Source: Zygnema cylindricum
Lineage: Eukaryota; Streptophyta; Zygnematophyceae; Zygnematales; Zygnemataceae
Assembly (NCBI GenBank): GCA_037447655.1
Contig: JBBHKE010000074.1
Location: 1 to 44,380, forward strand
Reading direction: 5' to 3'
Length of the DNA: 44,380 nucleotides
Position numbers and translations under genes: made by a program. This document shows, in pieces, positions 10,910 through 21,443 of the stretch. Each line of letters starts with the position of its first letter. The first letter of the stretch is position 1. The notes under the pieces are model-generated. The model searched no databases, had not been told where the DNA came from, and saw only the letters and a list, made by a program, of their open reading frames with translations.

Positions 10910-11539
10910 TGCTGGGATATTGTCGTTTTCGCTACATTTCTTGACGTGAACTGTCGCGTCATCATACAAAAAGTACTACGTCGTTTCGCGACGATACTTT
11001 TGATGTCCGCGAAGGAAACATACTATTTCGTTTCGCGTCACTTGTTTGTTTCGTGCGCAGGTGTTTCAATTTGCTTGCAGGTGTGTTCGTGAAGCGACAC
11101 GTGTTTAAGTCAACGTTGGGAGTTTGTCGTTTCGAAGGAAGAAGCGTGTGCACCTTCCTTCGTGGAACTTTCATTGAAGAGTGCACAGTCAGCTAGGGAC
11201 AGACTTCGTCGCTACGCTAAGTTTGGCTTGTCTTATCTTGTTGTCTCTTAGTGCAGAGTAGCGAGTATATATAGGCAGCAGTGTACATGTGCAGAGTATC
11301 GAATTAATTAATTTTATCTTACATAATTGAATCATAGAGGATTTGATATAAGAGTAAGAGATTATTTAAAGAGGATAGAGAAGAGAGAGAAGAGAGATGA
11401 TGTAAAGAGGCTTCGGCCAATAACACTTATAAATCTTTTTGGCTGAATATTCCTCTTGTCTTTTATGAGCTTCCGCTGTGTAAATGATTTATGTTTTTTG
11501 AATCAATTTAAGTGAAACTCTTTTGCTCAAGATCCTACA
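10910..11539 (+). repeat. 3' LTR of element D
   Basis: Nearly full-length match to 6708-7353, ending CCTACA. It is followed by the target duplicate TGATG. Confidence 0.92.
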
Positions 11540-11560
11540 TGATGGAGCTTCACCCGTATT

Positions 11561-11598
11561 GTGCCAGTGGTCTAGTGGTAGAATAGTACCCTGCCTCG
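11561..11598 (+). pseudogene. 5' half of a tRNA-Gly(GCC)-like gene
   Basis: GTGCCAGTGGTCTAGTGGTA, then GAATAGTACCCTGCC, closely matches the 5' half of eukaryotic tRNA-Gly(GCC), including the A box TGGTCTAGTGG. It breaks off in the anticodon loop, exactly where the 557-bp repeat block begins. I find no 3' half (no B box) nearby, so it is not functional. Confidence 0.75.
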
Positions 11599-12155
11599 TG
11601 TACGGAGGCATACCAGCCGTACGCTATCTACCAGCTACCTTTATTAATGTTGGTATACCCGAATACTTCAAGGTATGTCAGAAAATGAGTAAATCTACAT
11701 AAATAATTTATGCACAAAAAGACAAAACAATGTTCAATCAAAACATTTACACCGATGCTTCCGTAAAATCCGCGTACTGAGTATCAACTTGATTATTCAC
11801 TTGTGGACGAAACCACGTAGTGAATCGACATCACATATGTACGGTCCACTTGATACCGCGTCATCAAAATTATGATCTCTTAAAAAAAAAAGCCTGCGGA
11901 CGCCGTCCCCCCCTCCAAATGTACCATGACCCACTTGCCGAAATTAATCCGTACCTTCAAATATTTTCCGTACTGAAATTTCGTCCTTTGCAATAAATGC
12001 GCCTGTCGCAAATAAAGTACACATGACCAAATAGGATGCTCCGTACTAGAGGCGTACATATTCAACATTTCGTATATTTCACATCAGATCGCTTCCCGAT
12101 CCGCCGTCCATTTGCAAACGTATTCCAAGCCACTCAATTACTCCCTCACGTCCTT
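11599..12155. repeat. 557-bp block, copy 1
   Basis: Almost identical to 14296-14851, from TGTACGGAGGCATACC to CTCACGTCCTT, differing mainly in one C-run. The left edge touches the tRNA-Gly half and the right edge touches a gypsy protease fragment on the minus strand. It carries no convincing gene. Confidence 0.9.
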
Positions 12156-12765
12156 GTACTTCCGTCGGCCAATTGTACCGTCTCAGGATCCGATAGAACC
12201 ACGAGAGGGAGTTTCAACTTTTTCACCGTCATCTCGTTGATGAAGTTCTCCGACGCGCTAGAGTCCACCATGAAGCTAGCTGCGCTTACTCCAATCTGAC
12301 TCTAAAATATTAAAGGATCTCCCCCTTCACCAGCTAACCTCATGACTTAAGCTTGCCCTTTTTAGGACCTCTCCTTTTTGGGCATTCTCGCACCATATGA
12401 TCCGGGGAACTGCACTGGAAACATAAGCCGTTTTGCTTCCTCTATTAGAGCTCCTCGAGAGACAAGTCATTGGTTTTGGCCTTGGTAGTCTTCAACTTCT
12501 CCCGAAGCACGTTGACCACCTCCTTATCCTCATTAATCGCTTTGAGCTCTATGGGGGTTGGACCATCATCACGTCAACCTCCCCCGCCGCTACTCAACCC
12601 AAAGTGATAAGATCTCCTGAAGGTGAAGTCCACCGAATCGGTCTATTCCGCAAACTGGATAATTGCCGAGAGGCTAGGAGTCGTACTTTCTCGAACAAGC
12701 CATTATTCCACATCCTTACGAATGGAGGCTTTGAGTCCTTTCATGTAAGGATCCACCTCAAAAAG
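12156..12765 (-). pseudogene. Ty3/gypsy gag-protease fragment
   Basis: Read on the minus strand from 12765: a gag segment (VDPYMKGLKASIRKDVEWLV), a CCHC zinc knuckle CFQCSSPDHMVREC near 12410-12370, then a protease start reading FMVDSSASENFINEMTVKKL with VQLADGSTRT. The active-site DSG has become DSS. Stops interrupt it. The 5' end joins LTR sequence at about 12765 and the 3' end joins the 557-bp block. No RT or integrase of this element is present. Confidence 0.75.
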
Positions 12766-13157
12766 AATCACTGAAATTGCTCCCCTGAGCATTAAGTTAT
12801 GGCTGACCGAAGTTGGTCCATAAATACAAGTGCACTCTGGGAGAGAGGCTGAAAAACCAAAAATATTCTAAGTCCTAAGATACCTCTCTAAACCTATTAC
12901 TATGGTACTCGACCAATCACATGAGTGGAAAGTATAAGAAGATAGAAGTACCGCTGTACTTCTTGTACGACCATAGTACGGCATGGTCGGTCCGCTGACG
13001 CGTGTCAGTTTCGGAGCCGTTGTTGCTCCTCCCGTGATATCCGCTGTCCAACCATATGTTGCCATGTGTCATCGGCCAACATCTTTTCGACAAACCGCCA
13101 AACTGCTATTCCGGCATTCTGGCTCCACTGTCCACTATACCATTCCGGCTCCACTGT
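12766..13157 (-). repeat. Truncated copia LTR fragment G
   Basis: On the minus strand it carries the shared LTR landmarks of the A/B/C/E family: a GGACTTAGAATATTT-like block, a TATTTATGG box and GTGATTCTTTTTG. It cuts element E's integrase at about 13157 and the gypsy gag at about 12765. A short duplicated ACAGTGGAGCC lies at its start. Confidence 0.65.
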
Positions 13158-13802
13158 CCCCAAATATCTGTGTGGACCAAATCTAGTACTTTCTCTCCTC
13201 TATATGTGGCGGCTTTGGGAAAAGGGTGTCTGTGATTCTTACCTTGGGCACATCCACTACAGTCATCCATCATTTCTTTATCCCCAAACTGAATGCTTTG
13301 TACTACACCAAGCTTCTTCATTTCCCTCGGCCTATCAAAGCGCACATGCCCTAACCGCTTATGCCAAACCATCAAGTTTGGGACACCAACAAAGTAAGCA
13401 TTCTTCTTTTCATTACTCAGGTTAAGCCTAAACATTCCTTGGCTATCTTTATCTGTGAAGTAAACTTCATCCCGATACTTAGTTGTAAAAACTCCCTTTC
13501 TAGTGAAGGTATCAAATTCCTTATCATCTAATACACAGATAGAGACAAGATTTTTACTTAGCTGAGGAATGTTGAGTACATCTGAGAAGGAGAGTATAAA
13601 AGTCTTACCCTCCACTACGACTTTCAAATCTACCAAACCCGCTAGATTTGTTGTAACTACTCTCCTATCCCCATACTCTATCTCTACAGTAGGGATCTTT
13701 CTTAGCATGGTAAAGGGGTGCCTGTCATGACAAATATACATTGTTGCACCTGAGTCGATAATCCATCCTTCCTCTGGAGCTTCCCGAATGGCTCCAAGGG
13801 TA
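13158..13802 (-). pseudogene. Element E protease and integrase N-terminus
   Basis: On the minus strand it opens with KCTLGAIREAPEEGWIIDSG: the protease active site DSGA lies near 13755, then IPQLSKNLVSICVLDDKEFD marks the protease end. The integrase HHCC zinc region follows (WHKRLGHVRF, then DDCSGCAQGK) up to VLDLVHTDIWG, which holds the first catalytic Asp. The remaining core (second D and E) is deleted at about 13157. Confidence 0.85.
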
Positions 13803-13807
13803 CACTT

Positions 13808-15004
13808 TGTTGTCCATAGCCATTTCTAGCGATTGATTCACCCTTGGAAGCACAACAAACTACCCCAAAAATAGCCTACTTTGGATACACACAGAATTCA
13901 ACAGAATTACTAAAACAAGCTGAAACTATATTAACAGATATTATCTAGGCTATAGAAAAACCTCACAAAGTTTCAGACAAAAATAATAAACAGAGCGATC
14001 ACATCATCTAGTCAAAGTTGTAGAAAAACAGTCTGCCAGAACTTTGATAAAACATACTAACTTCATAATGAAGTCAAACACAGACCAGGCACACAATAGG
14101 CCTGCAAATCTGTGAGAATATTAAAAATATAAAGAAGAACAGACATACAGAATTTAGTATAATTCTGACATCAGATCTGAGAGCAATACTCAGACAAAAT
14201 TACCAAAAATGATCATAAACAGTTTTTGGTACAGAAAGTTCCTAAGTCCTAAAATGACTAAGTCTTACAAATATATACAAGAGCTTACTGCTGAATGTAC
14301 GGAGGCATACCAGCCGTACGCTATCTACCAGCTACCTTTATTAATGTTGGTATACCCGAATACTTCAAGGTATGTCAGAAAATGAGTAAATCTACATAAA
14401 TAATTTATGCACAAAAAGACAAAACAATGTTCAATCAAAACATTTACACCGATGCTTCCGTAAAATCCGCGTACTGAGTATCAACTTGATTATTCACTTG
14501 TGGACGAAACCACGTAGTGAATCGACATCACATATGTACGGTCCACTTGATACCGCGTCATCAAAATTATGATCTCTTAAAAAAAAAAGCCTGCGGACGC
14601 CGTCCCCCCTCCAAATGTACCATGACCCACTTGCCGAAATTAATCCGTACCTTCAAATATTTTCCGTACTGAAATTTCGTCCTTTGCAATAAATGCGCCT
14701 GTCGCAAATAAAGTACACATGACCAAATAGGATGCTCCGTACTAGAGGCGTACATATTCAACATTTCGTATATTTCACATCAGATCGCTTCCCGATCCGC
14801 CGTCCATTTGCAAACGTATTCCAAGCCACTCAATTACTCCCTCACGTCCTTTTAATTCCAATCGTTCAATTACTCCACACAATCCACAAATCCATTCGAA
14901 CCTCTATTCATACCACCACATTATTTCCAGTAATAATCTACGCACGAAACGTTGCGTGCGCACAAAATGTGGCGTACGCACAAAACTAACATTTCAAAAC
15001 AACA
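13808..15004. mobile_element. Solo-LTR-like insertion in element E
   Basis: This 1197-bp insert begins TGTTGTCC, ends CAAAACAACA and is flanked by the 5-bp duplicate CACTT (13803-13807 and 15005-15009). Removing it restores element E's coding sequence between the zinc knuckle and protease (QKC before, LGAIREAP after). TG/CA ends, a 5-bp duplication and the lack of any gene fit a solo LTR. TATATA at 14272-14277 could be its promoter. It contains copy 2 of the 557-bp block. The 13814-14295 part is AT-rich without genes. Confidence 0.7.
14296..14851. repeat. 557-bp block, copy 2
   Basis: Matches 11599-12155. It begins about 24 bp after the start of the TATATA at 14272, the usual distance to a transcription start, so the block may correspond to the transcribed part of this LTR. 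Confidence 0.9.
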
Positions 15005-15009
15005 CACTT

Positions 15010-16116
15010 CTGTCTACGAGGGATTTCCTTCTCCTCCAAATTCTCGTCAAGAAGGAGCTCCCCCTCCTCTTCCTCAGAGGACTCATCCTCCTTGGTCTCC
15101 CCTTTCACTTGTGTGACTACAAGTGCCTTTTTCTTCCCTCCGGAAGAGCCCCCTCCATGGTTCTCTTGAAGCCTCAGCTCTGATAGCTTCGTACACTCCG
15201 CGATAAAGTGTCATGGCTTTTTACAGAAATGACAAAGACCCTTGGAGGGCCTCGGTCCTCTAGACTAATCTCTTTCTCCTTTGAAGTTGCTGTATGGTTT
15301 CTTTCAATCCTTCCCCCACCGGTCTATTCGGGCAGCTAGAGCTTCGATGCTCTTTCCTCCTCTCTGAATCTCAATGGTGTTCTCTTCCACAAGTATCATC
15401 CAGACCACCGTATTCCACTTCCAAGAACTGTCATCCATTTCCTCCACTCGGTACAGTATGATCTCATACTCATCAAGCAACTTCATGATGAGGGTGTTGA
15501 CTTTCATTTTCATTGCACTTGTCCACCCGGCACTCTCCATCTTCATATACAAACAAGAGAGATCATTACAGTAGTCTAACATTTTTCCCCATTTGTAATT
15601 GTAATCCCCTAACCTTTGCTCGGCAACTACAGCTCTTGAATGGTACCATCTCTATTGATCTCCACTAAAGTCTTCCACAACTCCTCGGCCTTGAGAATGT
15701 GAAGGTGGGAGGTTGCCAGAGCTTGAGTAAGGTGCCTCAGAATGAAATGCTTGGCAGCCATGTTTGTGTATTCCAACGTTGGAATATCTTTTTCCTCAGT
15801 TTTTACGACCGCTTGTTCGGGTGACGTTGCGATAAGAGTGAGAGGTGTCTCCTTCCTTTTCCCTTTTTTTGACACATTGCAGTCCCAATTCTATGCCTCC
15901 TCCGTTGGGGCATATATTACCGCAGAAAAACCTCACTCCACTAAACCCTGGTGGGATTCCCTAAGATGGACGTTTCACTTGTCCACTAACGATATCCCAG
16001 TATCGTTTTTCACACAAAGCCTGTGTCATCATGGTTCCCCAGTAAATGAACCCAGATCCGTTGAAGATAGGCACCCTATAGGGTGGGCCCATAACCTGTA
16101 ATTTTATATCCCCCAT
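15010..16116 (-). pseudogene. Element E gag
   Basis: ATG at 16116-16114 lies in the LTR. The first codons read MGDIKLQVMGPPYRV across the LTR edge and primer site, then FNGSGFIYW and EKRYWDIVSGQV. Later blocks include EKDIPTLEYTNMAAKHFILR (gag core, about 15800), LVEINRDGTIQEL, and LDYCNDLSC with NTLIMKLLDEYEI (15580-15470). The CCHC knuckle CHFCKKP-HFIAEC near 15200 has TGA (15213-15211) where glycine is expected. An acidic segment follows to about 15010. Several stops and frameshifts break it. Gag would package the element RNA. Confidence 0.8.
16082..16096 (-). other. Primer binding site of E, half-tRNA type
   Basis: The minus strand reads GGTTATGGGCCCACC directly after the LTR end. This is an exact 15-base complement of the anticodon stem-loop of plant initiator tRNA-Met as I recall it (GGTGGGCCCATAACC). 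Confidence 0.85.
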
Positions 16117-17092
16117 TGTACTGCAGAATTCAGGAAGCCTCTAGATAGTTTTTGACTAACCCACTTTCAACGAAGTCAAGTGCTATTGAAGCAAGAAAAT
16201 AGACAATCTAATTGCACCCTTGTGTAGTCTAAACTTCTTTGAGTCCAAAGCAAAAAGAATCATAGAAAACGCCCAACCAGGCGATTAGTTATGAAGTGGC
16301 AAAGATGCTTATATATATACAAGTTTATTTGGTGAGTGGCGGCTACCTCCTCAGTCTTGTTGGTCCTAAAACCCTCTCACAACCCCTATCTAGTGATGTA
16401 TGAACCAATCAGAAGACTGTACAGTTGAGAAAGGTACTATGGCCGATAGCCTTTCTGTATGGCAGGTGTACGACAAGGCCATGGAGTGGACGTCTATCTC
16501 CTTCGAACTTGTCCTCATGCTCCCTGGGATTCTCACTTCCCAATGCTATTTTTCCATGTGGCGCCAAGTCATGCCATGCTGGAAAACCGCCAAAGCGGCT
16601 ATTCCGAGATCTCGGCAGATCTCGGATTCTAACCGGCTTTTAATACTAGTCGCTTAAAACAAATGTCTGGTACATTTGTTTCGTGCGGGTTTTTGTTCGC
16701 ACTATATTCTAACTAGTCTCCATGTCCTTTATCTCTAGTTCCGTTAATTACATTAAAGGTCCTAAACAATGTTTAAATAGCATTCAAACCCTATGTAGTG
16801 TAACGAACTCCTACATCACACCGGTTTGAGCTAACGGCTAGGCCTCGCTCTGCTGGTTGGAGGTTCGAGTCCTGCCAAACTCTATCTTTTTGTTAGAGAG
16901 TGACTTATGTCACTCTTTGGTCCTGCCTATGGAGTTGAGGCAGCCACGGCTCCACCTTCCTCTCTTTCCTTTGGTGACTACAACAAGTATGGGGGCTACG
17001 AGAGGAGGTGGAGGCAGGCTGCCTACGCTTTCTCTTTTACCTTTAATCTATTAAGACCTAGAGGATACCCCCTAAATATATTGATTTCAACA
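16097..17092 (-). repeat. 5' LTR of element E (996 bp)
   Basis: On the minus strand it starts TGTTGAAATCAATATATT and ends AAAATTACA before the primer site. Shared blocks with the element A 3' LTR: TTCTAGGTC-like start, GCCTCCACCTCCTCTC, a CACTTGTTGTAGTCAC-like block, GGACTTAG and GATTCTTTTTGC. It carries an oppositely oriented tRNA-like segment at about 16820-16880. Confidence 0.85.
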
Positions 17093-17953
17093 ACTTCCCT
17101 AGGTCTGCCACAAAAAGAATCAATCAATTTGCTTCCCTAAGCATTTATTATGAATGGCCAAAGATGGCCTATAAATACAGATGCCTTTAGAGAGGCGGCT
17201 ACCTCTAAGATGTCTAAGTCCTAAATCCCTCTCTAAACCCTCTTCTACTAAAGTACGGTACGAATCAGAAGACTGTGCAGTAGAGGAAAGTATAGGTGTC
17301 GGAGTTCTTTCTGTATGGCCATTGTACGACATGGCTATAAAGGTGACACCTATCACATCCAGACTTTTTGTGATGCTCCCAAGAGATTTCGCAAGTTACT
17401 GTGATGTTGCCACGTGTTATCCTGTGTGACTCTGACCGCAAACCACCAAAGCGACCATTCCGCGATGTTGGCTCGCACCATGGTCGTCCGATCCGAAGTT
17501 CGCTTTTGATACACAACATCGAAACAAATGTCCATAATATTTTTTTTGACAGGTCTATAAAGTACAACTCAATCTATGCCCTATATTCCGTTCATCTAGT
17601 TAAATGATATTTTCTACATGCACATGTTTAAATAGTTATTACATCCTATATATCCCATCATAATTCTTAGACTATCGGACAAGGCTAACGGCTACTTTCA
17701 CGGACGCTAGGTACCACGATCAAATCGTGAGTTCGTGAAACCTTTTTGGTAAATCTACTACTTTCACCTTCTTGTCTCGTTCAGACAACATAGACAGCCA
17801 TGGCTCTACCTCCCTCTCCAGTCTTCAGTGACTATGATAAGTGTGGGGGCCGGAGAGAGGAGTTAGAGGCAAAGTGTTTGTGCCTCTTTTCTTTCTTTTA
17901 TTATACATCCTGCAGACCTTGAAAATACAATACACAAACCTCTAATTTCTACA
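17093..17953 (-). repeat. Truncated copia LTR F
   Basis: On the minus strand it starts TGTAGAAATTAGAGG at 17953 and runs through the family landmarks (CCCCACACTTATCATAGTC-like block, GGACTTAG, TATTTATAGG, GATTCTTTTTG). It is cut where element E's LTR begins at 17092, suggesting E inserted here or joined by recombination. The rest of F is not found. Confidence 0.75.
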
Positions 17954-17954
17954 A

Positions 17955-19877
17955 GAGTGAGGTTTCATAACAGGAAAAATGGGGTAGTTTAATAACGTCG
18001 TACGTTTTCGTACAAAATCGTATCATTTTTTGTTTGTTTGTTAGACGGAATATGTTTACTAGATGATTGTCAAGATGCTCAATAATATTGGCGTAAATAG
18101 TGATCGTTGGATAATTCGCTTTTTCAAATCCGCGAAGTAATCATGCAAATCATCTAGTGTGTGGAAGCTATTTTCGCGAGGAGAGTTGCTTCACATTGGT
18201 CGTGTACCATAGGTAAACGTAAAAAAAAAAATGAGTATCCACGATGAACATGCGATCACACGCCTACAGGTCGTTCAGGCCATGTGCCTTCCGCCACGGT
18301 GTATGCAGGTCCACCGAAAGTATCCTCGCACACTCATTTTAACATCCACTGGCCTTCGAATTTTGTCGCGCCTTTTAGCCATTCCGTTTCCAAATTTCAA
18401 TTTCCATTTTCAAAGTTAAAATTTGGTCGCAAATTTTTGTACGAATCATTAATTACCTCCGCTGGTACAAATTTTACATTCACATTCTAAGTTTGAAAAA
18501 TATTTGTAGATTTTCAATATATGAATACTAACATACGTGTTCCCAACCAAATGAGCCAATTCAGGTGAGAGGTTGTTAAATGGCCCCACATAATAGAACC
18601 CAGATAATAGAACGCAACGTAGTAAGGCTTGTTCTCCATTAGGTGGTCTCAGTAAACATGTGGAGACGTCTATTTCTAGTGTTTACTTGGCACGACGTTC
18701 CATTATGACGCGCTAGTAAACATCGTTTCTCAATTATGATTGGCGCCACGTAGGTTACACTGCGAATCGTTATTAGTGTCAAAGTTTAAATAGTGTTTAA
18801 GAAAATTTATCGTACTAGGTGCTAATTAAGAATTTATTTTTTTTCCAAAAAAAGGTGTATTCTAAATTCGGCGTTAATGCTAATTTGGGAACAACAAAAA
18901 TGGAATTTTTGCAGTACAATAATAAACATTAATATGTGTATCCGTACAAAATATAAAAAATCGTACGCCGTCGCGAATTTCAAATATTCGTACATGCCAA
19001 ATTTACTAATTTACATGTCAAACTAACCCCCGTTTTTTTAAGCGCACGTTCTTATTCGTGCACGACTGATTTTATTCATTTATTGTAAAAAAATCACTTG
19101 AAAAGGTACATTTATGTACGTTTTGACATCGACCGTACACCACACTATTTATACCATATTGAATTTTCGTTCTTTACACTTTTTTGTACAGTACCTTAAT
19201 TAACGTCAAGGAAAAATAAAATCATGTATCCTATTTGAGGTGAAAAATAAAAATTTCAAGAACCCAAATTAGTGACTTTGACACTAATAACGATTCGCTG
19301 TGTAGTTTTCAGATTATTTAAATCTAAAAATATTCTTCAAACTGATAATTTGTACATAACATTTGTACAAGCGGAGGTAGTTAATGATTCGTATGAAAAT
19401 TTTGCGACCAAATTTTAATTTTGAAATTGAAAATTAAAATTTCGAAACGAAATGGCAAAAAGGAGCCGCAAGCTATGAAGGTCAACGGATGTCAGAAGGA
19501 GCATGCGAGGATATATTGGCCGACCTGTATAACAGAGTGGCGGAAGGCACATGGCACGTACGACGTGTTCTTTTTTCATCGCGTGTTCATGGTGGATACT
19601 TTTTTTACATCTCACGTGTACCAATGGTACGCGACCAGTGTGAAGAAACTCTCCTCGCCGAGGAGAGTTTCTTCACAATGGACAATGTGCGCGATTGTTT
19701 CGCGAATCTATAAAAGTGAAAAATCCAACGGTTGATATTTTCGCCTATAATAATGGAGCCATCCAGTCAACATGTTTCGTCATGTTTTGTCTAACAAAAA
19801 AAAAAGGGTACGAATCTGTACGAAATCATACAGCCTCCGATAAATAACCCCTCTTTTCCTCTAATGGAAGTTCACCC
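17955..19877. mobile_element. Long terminal inverted repeat element (MULE/foldback-like relic)
   Basis: The left half (17955-about 18500) and right half (about 19320-19877) are diverged inverted copies over roughly 550 bp. Examples: GGAGGTAGTTAATGATTCGT at 19374 against its inverse at 18453, and GGCGGAAGGCACATGGC at 19540 against its inverse near 18280. The ends read GAGTGAGGTTTC and, inverted, GGGTGAACTTCC. No transposase is visible. The middle is occupied by another element (18758-19302). Long inverted repeats without a gene suggest a non-autonomous Mutator-like or foldback element. Confidence 0.75.
18758..19302. mobile_element. TA-flanked inverted-repeat element M4 nested in the long-TIR element
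   Basis: The left end CACTGCGAATCGTTATTAGT and right end ACTAATAACGATTCGCTGTG are inverted with one mismatch, extending to the adjacent GTCAAAGT. TA flanks both sides (18756-18757 and 19303-19304). It is 545 bp with no reading frame, same terminal family as M3. Confidence 0.8.
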
Positions 19878-20048
19878 TAAGCCTGCCAATAGACGTATCC
19901 GTACATTTATTGGGACCGAGCCTAATAGTACTTTTAAAAATATATTGTATTACGGTATATAGAATGGCTTGCCACGTATGAAAATCTCTTCTGTACATGG
20001 AATGTAACGAACATATGTACGGTATAAACCGTACAATTATTGCCGATA

Positions 20049-20389
20049 CACCGCGAATCGCAATTAGCATTAATCTTCTAATTCGGTGCCTCTAAATTTT
20101 GACCCAAATTCTTAGAGTACATCCCCATGTAATCTCTACTTTGATAAAGTAATTTTGGACTGTAGTAAAGATTATTCATACTACTTTGAAGAGCATCCCT
20201 ATGTGCGAAAATGAAATCGGAACTTTAAAACATGACTTTTGTAGACGTAGGTACAACTTGTGATGACTGAAGCCAACTAGGAAACTATCGACGATTACCA
20301 ACGCCAACAAAAACAGCCATAGTGGTAGACAACTAGATTTTTGTGAAATTGTAGATGTTTAGGGTTTGGTGACATTCTGATGTCATGCT
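20049..20389. mobile_element. Left part of a TA-flanked element (M5), cut by an LTR
   Basis: Starts TA then CACCGCGAATCGCAATTAGC. The interior (ATCCCCATGTAATC, GAGCATCCCTATGTGCGAA, TGTGATGACTGAAG) matches 41600-41740, so both belong to one family. The right end is missing where the LTR starts at 20390. Confidence 0.65.
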
Positions 20390-21133
20390 TGTAGAAATTG
20401 ATGGTTCTTTTAGTATTTTCTAGGTCTAAAATATAATGTAGAAAAGAAGCCGAGGCAATTTGCCTCTAACTCCTCTCTTCAACTCCCACACTTGTTGCAG
20501 TCACTAAAAGTTGGAGGGGAAGGTAGAGTCATGGCTACCTAGGCTATCCAGAGGTTTACGCGAAATAGATTAGTTCATTTACAGATTGGTAGTTTCTTTA
20601 CTATAGGGAAGATTTCACATCCAGGGTTTGCTCTTGGTACCTGCCGTCCGATATAGCCGCCAGTAGCCGATAGACTTATCCATTAAGTCTAAAACTAGAG
20701 TTACATGCTATAGGGTTTGTTAGTTATTTAAACAGTGCCACGTAGGATAATTCATTTAACAACAATTGTTTACAGGATACATAGATTCAGTTATATAAAA
20801 GTACGGATTACGGTTTGGATAAAAAACGAGTACTGCGCATTTGTTTCTTTAAACGAAACAAATATCGCGCAAGTATTTATCACGCTACGATTGAAATCTG
20901 CATTCAATTGGACAGCCGAGAAGAATGCCGAGATCGCGGAAAAGAATCTCGGCGGTTTTTGGTCATCGCCACATCGGATGATACGTGGCACAACTACATT
21001 CGATCGAGGCATCTCCGAGGATTACGGGACCAAATCTGGATATGACAAGTGTCGACATTTATTCCATGTCGTACAATATTCGTATAGAAAGTACACCGGC
21101 AGCTGTACTTTTGTGTACGGCAGTGTAATATGA
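20390..21133 (+). repeat. Truncated first LTR of element C
   Basis: TGTAGAAATTGATGG onwards matches 21444-22170 for about 740 bp, then jumps directly into RNase H coding sequence at TTGATGTGGGTCAAG. The LTR's 3' third, primer site and almost all coding sequence are deleted. Confidence 0.8.
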
Positions 21134-21430
21134 TTGATGTGGGTCAAGTCTTTGCTTGGTGAGCTAGGTCACCTTAAGAGTGGTGTGCAAATTTTTTTTT
21201 GTGATAATGAGGCAGCGATCGCTATTTCTGCCAATCCTAAATATCATTTTAAAGCCAAACACATGGACATCAGACTCAGCTTTGTTAAAGAGAAAGTAGA
21301 AAACAAAATAATCAGTTTAGAGTACTGACTAGATAGTGAGATGGTAGCAAATATGGTGACCAAACCTGTGCCTTCCCCGAAGCTAATTTTCTGCAGGGAA
21401 AAGTGTGGTCTGAAATTAAAGAGTGACTAG
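21134..21430 (+). pseudogene. Element C RNase H C-terminus and pol end
   Basis: Reads MWVKSLLGELGHLKSGVQ, then CDNEAAIAISANPKYHFKAK and HMDIRLSFVKEKVE, the conserved end of copia RNase H, with an in-frame TGA near 21326 and a final TAG at 21428-21430. A purine tract (AAAAGAAGAAGAT, 21431-21443) follows, directly before the next LTR. Confidence 0.82.
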
Positions 21431-21443
21431 AAAAGAAGAAGAT

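Larger units (their letters stand above)
6708..11539 (+). mobile_element. Ty1/copia element D, complete ends but RT deleted
   Basis: The LTRs at 6708-7353 and 10910-11539 start TGTTGGG/TGCTGGG and end CCTACA. A perfect 5-bp duplication, TGATG, lies at 6703-6707 and 11540-11544. Order: primer site, gag with two zinc knuckles, protease, integrase, linker, RNase H tail, polypurine tract. The integrase-before-RT order is that of Ty1/copia. The reverse transcriptase is absent, so this copy would depend on enzymes supplied in trans. Stops and frameshifts also break gag and integrase. Confidence 0.93.
13158..17092 (-). mobile_element. Copia element E (family with half-tRNA primer site), 3'-truncated
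   Basis: On the minus strand: 5' LTR 17092-16097, primer site 16096-16082, gag, zinc knuckle, then protease and the start of integrase. The integrase stops at about 13157 against LTR fragment G, so RT, RNase H and 3' LTR are lost. The zinc-knuckle-to-protease interval is interrupted by the insertion at 13808-15004. It closely resembles element A. Confidence 0.85.

Noticed and set aside
11880-12299. Small frames duplicated at 14567-14989
   Set aside because: They lie in the 557-bp repeat block and lack recognisable domains; identity reflects duplication, not coding constraint.
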